A stretch of 64,000 bases of DNA from Dendrolimus kikuchii (lineage: Eukaryota > Arthropoda > Insecta > Lepidoptera > Lasiocampidae): assembly GCA_019925095.2 (NCBI GenBank), contig CM034397.1:2626001-2690000 (forward strand), read 5' to 3'. Shown here piece by piece: positions 41,872 to 52,356 of the stretch (its first letter is position 1; every line of letters starts with the position of its first letter). The notes under the pieces were generated by a model. It was not told the DNA's origin and ran no database searches. It was given only the letters and a program-made list of their open reading frames with translations. A program made the position numbers and the translations under genes.

Positions 41872-42156
41872 TGATAAATATGATAGTCGTGGTAGCGTAA
41901 TGGCTGGCACACGTGTCACATGCTCAAAGGGCACGGATTCCACCAGTTAGGCTTTTTCTCACCTAATGCGCATATTGTTACAATTACCACGTGCTAATAA
42001 TGGTGAAGGAAAACATCGTGATGAAACCTGCACATCGAGATAACCGATGTGTCAAACCTGCTAAGCCGCCTTGAACAAGCGTGGCGGGTATATTGTCCGT
42101 TCCTCAATAGTGAGAGGCCCGAGCCCAGCAGTAGGACGTTTACGGGCTCTTACTAC
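41872..42156 (+). mobile_element. tRNA-headed SINE (family A), with target duplication
   Basis: Head GTCGTGGTAGCGTAATGGC, tail ...CCCAGCAGTAGGACGTTTAC. TAGTAAAATATA is duplicated at 41860-41871 and 42157-42168. The B box is worn (GGCACGGATTCCACC). Confidence 0.8.
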
Positions 42157-42168
42157 TAGTAAAATATA

Positions 42169-42730
42169 AAAAAATAAAAGTTAAAATACAAACCATTGAT
42201 TTATAAGGCATTTATTTCAAAGTAATTGTAATGGAACACTTTCAAACCAATAGATGGCGTTGTGCAATAATTGAAGTTGCAAACGATTCCCGACACGTAC
42301 AAAGAATAATAGACGAGCCTGGGCCTGTGAGGTATAGTACCTAACAGCTTCGCTGGAAGGTCTTCCTTAGAATCGGAGGAGGATTCCATCTCGCTCCTCC
42401 ACCTAGTCAGGACATCCCTGAACATTAATAACACACATAATAATTCCATTGCAATTTGAATCCTTTTGCGTATTTCCTCTGACCTTGGGGAGCTCATCGA
42501 GGGGTATGTGGGGCTCTCCATGGCCGGCCCTGCACACACCTTCACTAAGGAAGGGATTGTAAGATGCCGGCCGGCGGAATCTCCACTAAACCTACTACCG
42601 TCCCGTTGCATCTTTGTGAGATGGGACCAGGGAGTACCTGTGACGAGGGCACCCGACGTCCTGGGTGTGGGTTTCCGGGGAAGTTCCCAGATCTCACAAT
42701 TTTTCTTACCTATGCAAACTGAATATAATA
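42169..42730. other. GC-rich unclassified block
   Basis: 42290-42700 is GC-richer and open on both strands (179 codons minus, 108 plus), with no motif I can name. Possibly LINE UTR sequence. Confidence 0.3.
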
Positions 42731-43097
42731 GTATTTTCAATACACTTGCTCATAAAGTGGCTCTATGGTCACCGCAATTAGGCACAGAATGACACCCATT
42801 ATCAAACTGTGAGTAAAGAACATTATAACTCACTAGTGAGTTATAGATATTTTTTTTTAATTTTATTGGTTGAGGTGCTTTGTTCTTAAAAAAGTTTTTA
42901 TTAAAAAAAAAAGATCGTGTTCTATAGAACAAATAAATTAATTATATTCACAAGTGTGTTGAAAAACGTCGTATGATACACGTGTGTATTGATGATTACC
43001 GTCCTCGGTTCTCTTAAGACCCTCGCCTACGGCTCGAGTCTTAATGGCGCCTCGGCGGTAATCACCAATGTTACACACTAGTACCATAATGTACTAT
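42731..43097. mobile_element. TIR element plus foldback (copy 2)
   Basis: Matches 14306-14800 with an internal deletion of about 130 bp. The TIRs lie at 42731 and about 42966; the foldback follows at 42980-43097. Confidence 0.65.
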
Positions 43098-43275
43098 TCT
43101 GTACTTAAAGCTTTTACAATATCACCCTGGTTTAGAGAAAGGACCCCTAGATAATACTGTCGTATATACGTTTATAAGATTTTTGATTAATAGTTCTGCT
43201 AACGCACATCACTAGCCATCATATCAACTAAATTAGCACATCACTAGCAATTATCATACAAACTAAATTTAAAAA
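43098..43275. other. No gene recognised
   Basis: AT-rich spacer. Confidence 0.4.
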
Positions 43276-44095
43276 TTAGCACATCACTATCATCTGCCAT
43301 TTGGTCAGCGACACTTTGGAGTTTTTGGCGGGAACTGAAAGGAAATGTTGTGCTGTGCAGTTTTATTTTCTAAAAATGTGTAAAATTACTCTAAAATGAA
43401 CAATAGTTGTAGGATATTGCCAGTTTTTGAGTAGTAATTATGTGTTTTGTGAGAAATGTGAACTGTATAGTCAAATGTGGCCTTTTGAGTTGTCACAAGA
43501 ACTCCGATGAATGGCACTAGCTGATTACCTACAGTTCAGCTGTCCTACACATAGGCTTAAGAAAATGAAATTAAGGTAAAACAATCTCCAACAAGTTCCT
43601 TTAGCAGGATTTAAAATAAAGGGAAATTTTTGGAGTTTTTGGCGGGAACTGAAAGGAAATGTTGTGCTGTGCAGTTTTATTTTCTAAAAATGTGTAAAAT
43701 TACTCTAAAATGAACAATAGTTGTAGGATATTGCCAGTTTTTGAGTAGTAATTATGTGTTTTGTGAGAAATGTGAACTGTACAGTCAAATGTGATCTTTT
43801 GAGTTGTCACAAGAACTCCGATGAATGGCACTAGCTGATTACCTACAGCCCAGCTGTACTACACATAGGCTTAAGAAAATGAAGAAACTATATTGTAAAC
43901 TAAGATCTGACTGAAAGGCCTAGCTGCCAAGCCATAAACCTAAATCAATAATTAATAATTAGCACATCACTATCATCTGCCATTTGGTCAGCGACACGCG
44001 CTCATATAACACACAGTCCATACAGTAGTGAAAAATTAAGGTAAAACAATCTCCAACAAGTTCCTTTAGCAGGATTTAAAATAAAGGGAAATTTG
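43276..44095 (+). repeat. Tandem complex with two E2F-motif units
   Basis: Order of blocks: A (ATCATCTGCCATTTGGTCAG, 43276-43317), B (43318-43568), C (TTAAGGTAAAACAATCTCCA, 43569-43630), B (43632-43883), A' (43958-43998), C' (44034-44095). The B units repeat at 314-bp spacing and carry 26-codon ORFs at 43440-43520 and 43754-43834. Confidence 0.75.
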
Positions 44096-44354
44096 CCTTC
44101 TGTTTTAAAGTGATATACTTGTCTGTAATAATGCTACTAACCCCTAAAAGTTAGAGCATCTGCTATTAGATGCTAATCATGTGATAGTCAATTCCATCGA
44201 ATTGCGTCACGGGTCACGAAGCCATTTACATACCAACGGTATAGCACGCTGACACGGTACACATTCAAGATAGTTTGGGTGAAGTGTGCAGTGTCATTAT
44301 AAGCTATTTATTTTGTTGGAACGTTCTAGAATGTGTATTTTCAAAAATTTCAAT
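44096..44354. other. No gene recognised
   Basis: Unclassified spacer. Confidence 0.4.
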
Positions 44355-44366
44355 TTGATATAATGT

Positions 44367-44826
44367 AATAAAACTACGTTTTAACGGTTTTAAACGCGGT
44401 AATTTTATTTGATTTTGGTTTTTCCGACGTTTCGGTCAGTTTTCAGTGGCCGTGATCACGGAAGACAAAGATGTCAAGTGTCAACGAGTATTGTTAAAGT
44501 TTTATTTAGCCTACCGCCAACTTGTTAATTTTAATTATTTAATTTGAATTTTGTTTATGGTTATTATTTACTCTATGGGAGCCTAATCTAATTTACTACC
44601 GCTTCGCAACATGTTATGCATTGAAGAGAAGAAGCGGCGCAAGAAACTCTTCAGCAAACATGCCTAGCTCTAATAATTTTATATAATGTTAAAATGAGTG
44701 GAAGGAAAAATAAAAATAATTATCAGTCGAGTTGGTTTGTGTTCCGTTGTACGCAGAAAGAGCTCACAGTGTCTTGAGGTCTGGCAGCTGGTTTTTACTG
44801 AGTTTGGGTCTTAATAGTTTTGATGA
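44367..44826 (-). mobile_element. Penelope-like 3' end (copy c), with 12-bp duplication
   Basis: TTGATATAATGT is duplicated at 44355-44366 and 44827-44838. The insert is the 3' noncoding region plus the last part of the ORF, 5'-truncated. Confidence 0.8.
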
Positions 44827-44838
44827 TTGATATAATGT

Positions 44839-45199
44839 GATAACCTTTGTTTTTAAATATGTCACTTGTGAAAATTTTCTGTAAGAGCAAGTCGAATATA
44901 ATGGTTTTTTTAGAAACGAAATATTATTTTAATTTAGGTTCGCTATATTATATTAAAAACCCACAACATCTGGCGGCCGTGATAAAAGGAATGGATTATG
45001 CAACTGCGCAAAAATAGGTACATTATTCGTAGAAATATTAAATTTTATTTTTTTCATGGGCACCTAACCCATGGATGATGGTGACTTAGGCTCAGTATTC
45101 TACTTATAGTCTTGAGGGGCTATGGGTAGAATACAATCTAAGTATTCTTTTTAACCGTCTTAAGAAAATAAGGAGGTTCTCAATTCGTCGTGTATTTTT
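44839..45199. other. No gene recognised
   Basis: AT-rich DNA. Confidence 0.4.
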
Positions 45200-45700
45200 T
45201 GAAGTGAAACTTCTATATAGACGGGAGGTTTAGGATTTTTCTGTCACGAAAAAGCGTTACGGCCGCGTGGAGGAGCGGCATAAATTTAGAATAGACGTGA
45301 TGAGAGGCGGCATAATGTTAGAGCAGACTATCGATGTTTTTATTGGTTCCGGATCGAATTCAATTTCTTTGTTTAATAAAATAAAATATGTTTAAATAGA
45401 AAATGAATTACTTAAAATGTAGCTAATCTAACCAAACCATAATTTGCAGTAAACCTGCTAAAAATCGAAATGTGTGCTGGGACACATAGTAAAAGTGAAA
45501 CTTCAACGGATAACTGGCAAAACGAATCGCAACATAGTCTTAACTTGAAGTGTTACGGGCAGATTGTTAATGTATTTGTCCAATTTGAAAACCTGCCCGT
45601 AAAACTTCAAGTTAAAATTTTGTTGCGATTTTGTTTTCCCACTTGTCCGTTGAAGTTTCACTTCTACTATGTGTCCCAGCATACATTTCGATTTTTTTTT
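45200..45700 (+). mobile_element. Unclassified element ending in a large foldback
   Basis: GAAGTGAAACTTCTATATAG ... CCGCGTGGAGGAGCGGC ... matches 56835-57230 in reverse. Here 45462-45565 and 45598-45693 form inverted arms of about 100 bp around a 30-nt centre. No ORF with known motifs. Confidence 0.6.
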
Positions 45701-46440
45701 TATGTAGGTATGTTCAGCCATAACTTTGTTTTACTCTTGAATACAATTCTTTTGTTTGAATTGTATTTTTTGCTTATTTCCTGTCGCTTTTTAGTCAAGT
45801 TAATTATTTCATCCTTTCTTTCTTTCCTTTTTTACCAGCAAGTGAGTGTATATGTAGGTACACTTAATACAAACAGACAAGGGAGTTGAATTTCATGAGT
45901 TTTTATACAAGCTAAAAGACAGAAAATTACCTGCTAGATATGGTACATATATTAATTACTCTACATTATGTTATGCACATATATTAATAAAAATAAAGTT
46001 CAACCACGCTTTCAACTCGCAGTGTAATAAAGTCAAGTACATAGGTCAATAAGGCACTGTAATTGGCCGGGCCGTGGGAACTGCGTCACCTGCCGGCTGT
46101 TGGTCCCGTCTTTAGGGTACTCCCATAAGGCACAGCCGTCAACCGTGACGGTAGGTAAGCCATATTTTTACAAATTTGTTTGAAAATGTAATTTTAAGAT
46201 CGCGTTGGACCGCCATCAATGATGCAGTGACGTCAACAAGGCAACGTCCTCACGCTGGAATGCTCAATAATGACTACGGACTGGATATATATATGGATGC
46301 TACGCACTCCGTATTTGCGCCGCGTCAGGCGTCTGAGAGAGATAAGAAGATGGCAATTTTTTATAATTAACATCCGTCGGTAGTGTACAGCGTGATGCCA
46401 TAGGCAGCCTATGGCCCTGGAACGGGATATTCAAATTCAA
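45701..46440. other. No gene recognised (about 740 bp)
   Basis: AT-rich except a GC patch at 46060-46160 (CCGGGCCGTGGGAACTGCG), unclassified. Confidence 0.35.
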
Positions 46441-46560
46441 AATCAAAATATTTATTCAAAATAAGTTCCACTGGAGAACACTTTTTGAAGGTCATACATC
46501 TACGTTAAAATTTAATTTTTACTTCCTATTCTATGTATACCGCTTCGCAACGTGTTGATG
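46441..46560. repeat. Dispersed repeat, same family as 10300-10493
   Basis: ATATTTATTCAAAATAAGTT, GGAGAACACTTTTTGAAGG, CCGCTTCGCAACGTGTTG. Confidence 0.5.
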
Positions 46561-47065
46561 CTGTAATATCTATTTATTCTTATGATGAAAATGTTATTTT
46601 ATGGCTAATCTTTAATATATATTACTTTATACAAATTTGTAACTAATTATATTATATATTATAATATATAGCTATTATGTATTTATCAATACTGCAGAAA
46701 ATAGATGTATATGTGTATTATGAATAAAATATATGTGTATATTTATTTTACTAAACAAATAATGTTGCTGTCTCTGTATTCGTTACATGTACTGTCTAAT
46801 TGGTAATGTACGAACTCATTTTTTGTGTGCTGACAAATTATTTCAAAGGTAGTTTGAAACAAATATCTTTTTAACTTACGGGACGTGAACTTACTCTGCC
46901 GTAACACAGTTTAAAACTAGTACGGGGAGTAATGATTGTCGCATAATGTTCAATTAAGCACTATTGTATATTGTACTTGTTTAGCTTATAACTGAAAGCA
47001 ATAAATTATTTCTTATCTTATTAGCGCTAAATGAATAGAATTGAAAATATATGGGTATAGCATAT
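46561..47065. other. AT-rich, no gene
   Basis: TATATA-rich, nothing recognised. Confidence 0.4.
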
Positions 47066-47069
47066 TACG

Positions 47070-47460
47070 CTAAGTATTATGCGATACACCGGATGGACCG
47101 CCGTCTCCTCCTTCTGCGAGCACGTTATGCTTGCAAAGGAGGAGGCGGAGCGGGAGCGTGAGCGCACGTCACGGCTCCGCTCCCGCCGAAGGGCCAGCAC
47201 GGACCTTCGGCCGCCGTAAGCGGGCGGCGCGGGTTGACCCCCTTTGGGTATAGAGTTTCTCACTCACCTGCACATGCCGTCAAGATAAGAGCGCGATGGT
47301 TCCGCGCGCGCTCACCTCTCCTTCCGTGGGGCGAGTTACAAACCGCCCCACGCATATAGAGCTTGAAGATGCCGGGGGATTAAAATAAAGGCCCCGGCAG
47401 TGGAAGTAGCCTTGCGAGGCCTACTCCTGCCAGGGCTGCGCAGAGGCTAGGTCATATACA
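47070..47460 (+). pseudogene. R1-like LINE ORF2 C-terminus and 3' UTR
   Basis: 47094-47219 encodes WTAVSSFCEHVMLAKEEAER followed by an Arg/Ser-rich tail and a stop at 47217-47219. This matches the WGAAVTFCETVMSLKEAAER block at about 20392. GC-rich 3' UTR to about 47460. A different R1-like subfamily. Confidence 0.65.
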
Positions 47461-47993
47461 CGTAGCCCTGGCATAAGGCGACGTCTGTACCATAGTACCA
47501 CACAAGCCGTGCGCCGCTTAATCTCGCCGCGTAAGAACCAACGTATCGGGCTGCGGCTCCAACTGTGTCTGTGTCCAATTTCTCACGAATTTTGCAGAGG
47601 CTGATTGATAACAGTCTCGTTGTTATTATTAATTTATTTGTATGGTTCAGGGTATACGTAATATTTTTTTCCAGAACCACATCACAAAAGCGTATATATT
47701 GTGACCATTTTATATGAAAATCGGTCAAAAATTGCACTACATAACTGAGCTCCTTAATTACTAACACCGGTATTGAACCCGTGACATATGGCCGGTCGGT
47801 TACCACGTGTCACGCCCACCTGAGCAGTACACGTGCTCAAAGGATCTGTTTCTCGTTTTTTGTTTATTTGAAATCATTATACTATAGTTTCATAGTTCAA
47901 ATCTTTATTTCCAGACTAATTTAATTTGATAGTTACTTTGTCTGGATGTTCTTTTTTTCTCTTTACATTCATAGATTTTTTTTATTGCAGGAG
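47461..47993. other. No gene; possible tRNA-like SINE piece
   Basis: 47765-47825 (GGTATTGAACCCGTGAC...) resembles an inverted B box with a tRNA-like head, but boundaries are not clear. Confidence 0.35.
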
Positions 47994-48206
47994 ATCAGCA
48001 GACAGGCAGACGGCCCACTTGATGGAAAGATTACCATCGCCTATGGACATTTGCAACGCCAAAGTTGCTACAAATGCGCTGCTGCTCTCTTAAGGGAGAC
48101 TGGAACCTGATCACTAATGCCGGAACACAACTCAAGGTTGTTATGGCGACATACTTTCGACCAGGGGTGGTAGCCATCCAGTCGGCCAAATGCCCTACCA
48201 CCTGGC
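47994..48206 (-). mobile_element. A-tailed retroposon (family L), 5'-truncated
   Basis: From the T-rich end TTTTTTTATTGCAGGAG (plus) to ACCACCTGGC. Confidence 0.7.
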
Positions 48207-48829
48207 AAAATATATGTGGTCCGAATTTTATGAATTTTGGCAGGGAAAGAATACTGGGTGTAGTAGCCGATTAAATTGCGCCACTGTCGCTTCGCAACGG
48301 ATCTTTTCAGATTAAAGTCTTGTTTTAAGCGATTTATTTTATTTAAATATCATAACCTACAAGCATCTTTATTATGTGAAAATCTTATTCTCAATTCCGT
48401 ACATCCAATGCTTGCATATGCTGTCGAAACACAGGATTCCTTCGCGGTCCAATTAAACGATACATAGAATCATCTAATTCGTCTTCAGTCGTATAAAATA
48501 TTTCCATTTTACAAATATACATTCACAAAACAATAAAACTTTCAACGGTAAGTATTCGAATTACAGTCAACCAGATATTATGGCAGTCGACTAATGTATA
48601 TGGCAAATAGAGTTGCTATTGGCCACTTTATCTGACACATAGTTTACAGGGTACTTTATTTGCCAGTTAGTGCTATTCGTCAATTGTGAAACGCAAATGT
48701 TGTAAGGTATTTGATAAATATGTTGCAAGTAGCTTATTGGGAAGTTTATTTGGACTTTGTGAAACAGGCCCTAACCGTTGATAATTAATTTCTTCTAGAC
48801 TTCCGCCGCGGGTCACGCCCTAGTACCCC
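48207..48829. other. No gene recognised
   Basis: AT-rich. GTGAAACAGGCCCTAA at 48761-48776 looks like one TIR of a MITE whose partner I did not find. Confidence 0.35.
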
Positions 48830-48933
48830 TCCCTTAAGAGAACAGCAGCGCATTTGGGATTATAAATGTCCATAGGCGATGGTAACCGCTTTTCATCAAG
48901 TGGGCCGTCTGCCTGTCTGCTGAACTCCTGCAA
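48830..48933 (+). mobile_element. A-tailed retroposon (family L), 5'-truncated
   Basis: CCCTTAAGAGAACAGCAGCG to CTCCTGCAATAAAAAA. Confidence 0.7.
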
Positions 48934-49091
48934 TAAAAAAAGAAAAAAAAAGTATGTAACCCTTGCTTATTTAGCCGGTTAGCTTTCTTTCACACAGGTT
49001 ACATTGCTTTAAATTTTTAGCTAGGTGCACTTCGGCTAATCCAATGTAAGCTATTACTTTTTTCTACTTACATACAAACTTAATTAGTTTT

Positions 49092-49190
49092 TTATATATA
49101 TAAACCTTCAGAGAAAATTTATCTAACTGATGGTGAAAACCGCTTAAAAATCTGTTGCCTAATTTAGGAGGAGTTAGCGAAGATTCAGAT
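49092..49190 (+). repeat. Helitron-like fragment
   Basis: TATATATAAACCTTCAGAGA...AACCGCTTAAAA, as at 38608-38665. Confidence 0.4.
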
Positions 49191-49225
49191 AGACGTGGAA
49201 AGCGTCTATTTTTTGAAATAATACT

Positions 49226-49500
49226 TCCTGCTCCTGCGGTCGGGCAACCTGTCGTAAGAGGCGACAAAACAACCCACAGCCAGGTGGTACGGTATTTACC
49301 GGATTAGATGGCTACCACCCCTAGTCTAGAGTATGCCGCCATAACAGCCTTGATTTGTGTTCCGGCATTAGTGACCAGGTTCCAATCTCCGTTAAGAGAG
49401 CAGCAGCGCATTTGTAGCACCTTTGGTCTTGCAAATGTCCATAGGCAATGGTCACCGCTTTCCCTCAAGTGGACCGACTGCCTGTCTGCTGAACTCATGC
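49226..49500 (+). mobile_element. A-tailed retroposon (family L)
   Basis: CTTCCTGCTCCTGCGGTCGG to GAACTCATGCAATAAAAAAA; the extreme 5' end is lost. Confidence 0.72.
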
Positions 49501-49887
49501 AATAAAAAAAAAGAAATGTCGAACCATCCCTAAGAAGAGGATTTTCTTCTAAGTCGTTCCATTACTTCTGAGGATCGTGATTTTGATGGCAGTAAATAAT
49601 TGCTCTCCTCCGGCCAGATCGATTTTGAGCTCAACAAGAGGATATTAATGGGCTAATATAAAACCGCTACAATAGTTCCGTGGTTACATTATTACAAGGG
49701 GACTGCGAAATGTCAACGGGGATAGCCCCCCATGGTGTATATAAAACAATTTTAATTAGCACACTGACGGTCGTTTTTAAACGAGGGTCAAAGAGTCATG
49801 TGCGTGATATGGTTTTAATGGGTGGCGTTATATTATTTTGAAAGGAACAATGGAGTAATAGGACTTGTTGACTTATGTTAGGGTTAG
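49501..49887. other. No gene recognised
   Basis: Unclassified DNA. Confidence 0.4.
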
Positions 49888-49899
49888 GGCAACACTAAT

Positions 49900-50242
49900 T
49901 AAATACCGCTGCAGGGGCCCTCTAGCATCTAGGGAGCAGAGGAGTCTTCACCCCTGTTGACGAAGTGAGTTTGAACTGCTTCCCGGGGCATTCTCAAGCA
50001 CTGATGCGCTAGGATCAGCGTGGGCGTAACTACGTTCTAAGTCTCACGCTCTTCCTGCCATAAGCGCGGGGCACATGGGAGGGTTTTAGTGGAGTATTGA
50101 GTACTGGAGTCTCAACACAAGTCGGTCGATTAGTGTTTGGATTGCCCCCTTGGGAATGCCTCCATAATCGACTATGGTCTAATCCCTAGCAAAGGACCCG
50201 GTATTGTGCGAAATGCATTTGCCCCGCCTTAAAAAAAAATAA
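49900..50242 (+). mobile_element. R1-like LINE 3' UTR, with 12-bp duplication
   Basis: Follows the plan of the 3' UTR at 20600-20867 (GGGTTTTAGTGG, AATCCCTAGCAA, GCATTTGCCCCGCC, A-run), diverged. GGCAACACTAAT is duplicated at 49888-49899 and 50243-50254. Confidence 0.75.
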
Positions 50243-50267
50243 GGCAACACTAATAACAATAATAATA

Positions 50268-50322
50268 GTCGCACATTAACATACATTACGTATCTCCAAG
50301 CTTAGCAAATTACGCTTGTGTT
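50268..50322 (-). repeat. SINE family B fragment
   Basis: CTCCAAGCTTAGCAAATTACG, as at 33712-33745. Confidence 0.5.
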
Positions 50323-50338
50323 TTTTTTATTGCAGGAG

Positions 50339-50440
50339 TTCAGCAGACAGGCAGACAGCCCACTTAACGGAAAGCGGTTACCATCACTTATGGACATTTG
50401 CAACACCAAAGGTGCTACAAATGCGCTGCTGCTCTCTTAA
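50339..50440 (-). mobile_element. A-tailed retroposon (family L), 5'-truncated
   Basis: About 100 bp of the A-end, from GTTCAGCAGACAGGCAGAC. Confidence 0.65.
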
Positions 50441-50754
50441 GTAGATCGATGGGACTCGCCACTGCTACGTAAATGGGTGCAACTGCACACCCAGTTAAAT
50501 GTATGAGTTTGTTTGTTTTCTGCCGCCTCGCGGCCCGGTGGTAGAGTCCATACTTGACATCATTTGGTATACATGTCCCTTTGACGCCGTGGAATAGAAA
50601 CATTTATAATAATTATAGTGACGCGGGTGTAATGCCCTAGTATGTGTTTTATTAATTGTTGTGCCGTGTACTCATTTTGGAATTTAAATTTTAATAACAA
50701 TGGTATAATTTATAATATGAAACTGTATGATATGGAAATACTCAATTTCTGAAA
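50441..50754. other. No gene recognised
   Basis: 50505-50600 has tRNA-like wording (GCGGCCCGGTGGTAGAG) but no clear SINE. Confidence 0.35.
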
Positions 50755-51289
50755 TAAATGAATTATAATAAAACTACGTTTTAACGGTTTTAAGCGCGGT
50801 AATTTTATTTGATTTTGGTTTTTCCGACGTTTCGGCCACTTTTCAGTGGCCGTGATCACGGAAGACAAAGATGTCAAGTATCAACGAGTATTGTTAAAGT
50901 TTTATTTAGCCTACCGTTAAGTTATAAATTTTAATTATTTAATTTTATTTTTAATTTTGTTTATGGTTATTATTTACTCTATGGGAGCCTAATCTAATTT
51001 ACTACCGCTTCGCAACATGTTATGGCTTGAAGAGAAGAAGCGGCGCAAGAAACTCTTCAGCACGCCTAGCTCTAATAATTTTATATAATATTAAAATGGG
51101 TGGAAGGAAAAATAAAAGTAATTATCAGTCAAGTTGGTTTGTGTTCCATTGTACGCAGAAAGAGCTCACAGTGTCTTGAGGTCTGGCAGCTGGTTTTTGC
51201 TGGGTTTGGATCTTAATAGTTTTGATAATTGGATCCCAAACAGGTGGTACTTGCCAACCATCTTCTCTATTGAAATTTGGGGATTTGAG

Positions 51290-51859
51290 GATGAAGTACT
51301 AGTCAGTTTTTTTGTCCAGTCCTTATTTACCAGTTTGCCAGTGGAAGACTGCATTGAGATTGTCAAAAGGAAGCTAATAGATAATAACATGCCTGAGGAA
51401 TATGCAGATCTACTAAAACATTGCCTCACATCAGGCTATTTCGTGTGGGACTACGGCTTCTACGACCAAATCAACAGTGTAGCCATGGGCTCACCGGTGT
51501 CTCCTGTCGTGGCTGACAGAGCACAAAAAATTTGTGACGAGAACCACATAGCTGGAGAGCTTCAGCATGTCAAGCGAGTTCTACAACGCAATCAGCTGAA
51601 GACTCCACACCAACGTCACAAAGGCCCCAAACCACCTTCAGTTGAGCGGTGCCCTGCTACCCTACCCTACATCAAGGGGGTCACAGACAGAATTGGTCAC
51701 ATCCTCAGGCGAGCTTCAATCAAAACATATTTCAAGCCGCAGAAAAAGATCAACCAATTTCTGAGACCTGTGAAATGCAATATCCCACTCCAGGATGCAG
51801 GAGGAACACATACCAACTTGACTGATAATTACTTTTATTTTTCCTTCCACCCATTTTAA
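51290..51859 (+). pseudogene. Penelope-like RT and linker fragment
   Basis: Encodes SLFTSLPVEDCIEIVKRKL (motif A region; the usual catalytic Asp of DVxSLFT is not there), VAMGSPVSPVVAD (motif B), then skips directly to LPYIKGVTDRIGHILRRA...PLQDAGG, the linker before the GIY-YIG nuclease. The RT motif C box and the nuclease are deleted. The frame formally opens at 51134, but the first about 50 codons are antisense Penelope sequence, and the last residues come from the 3' region. Not functional. Confidence 0.8.
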
Positions 51860-52088
51860 TATTATATAAAATTATTAGAGCTAGGCATGTTTGCTGAAGA
51901 GTTTCTTGCGCCGCTTCTTCTCTTCAAGCCATAACATGTTGCGAAGCGGTAGTAAATTAGATTAGGCTCCCATAGAGTAAATAATAACCATAAACAAAAT
52001 TAAAAATTAAATTAAATAATTAAAATTTATAAGTTGGCGGTAGGCTAAATAAAACTTTAACAATACTCGTTGACACTTGACATCTTTG

Positions 52089-52135
52089 TCTTCCGTGATC
52101 ACGGCCACTGAAAAGTGGCCGAAACGTCGGAAAAA
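52089..52135 (+). other. Hammerhead-ribozyme-like fold in the Penelope 3' region
   Basis: Stem I UUCC/GGAA (52091-52094, 52129-52132), stem II GGCCAC/GUGGCC (52103-52108, 52115-52120), then GAAAC and GUC (52121-52128). Penelope elements are reported to carry hammerhead motifs. The CUGAUGA box is replaced by GUGAUCAC, so it is probably inactive. Confidence 0.35.
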
Positions 52136-52356
52136 CCAAAATCGAATAAAATTACCGCGCTTAAAACCGTTAAAACGTAGTTTTATTATGTATACAAGTC
52201 GCGAAAACTTAAGAAAATATTAAATGAATTATTATTATTATTTTTATTTCAATTCTTTTCTAAAGACTCAGGTTAACCTGGAAATACCAAATTAACACGG
52301 GTGAACACCAAGTGTTAATTTGGGGCGTGGTGTCATGAATGGTGGTGTTTTATTTT

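Larger units (their letters stand above)
50767..52220 (+). mobile_element. Penelope-like element, internally deleted, inverted ends (copy d)
   Basis: TAAATGAATTAT is duplicated at 50755-50766 and 52221-52232. The left 50767-51290 is an inverted 3' end (noncoding region plus antisense ORF C-terminus). The right 51808-52220 is a 3' end in sense orientation. Between them lies about 0.5 kb of sense coding sequence. Penelope elements are known for partial inverted or tandem copies of their ends. Non-autonomous. Confidence 0.8.

Noticed and set aside
42201..42792. 179-codon minus and 108-codon plus ORFs
   Set aside because: Overlapping open frames in a GC-rich block on both strands, no domain; kept only as an unclassified block.
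51134..51289. Start of the 241-codon Penelope ORF at 51134
   Set aside because: These codons are antisense to the Penelope ORF C-terminus in the inverted left end; the true coding piece begins near 51290.
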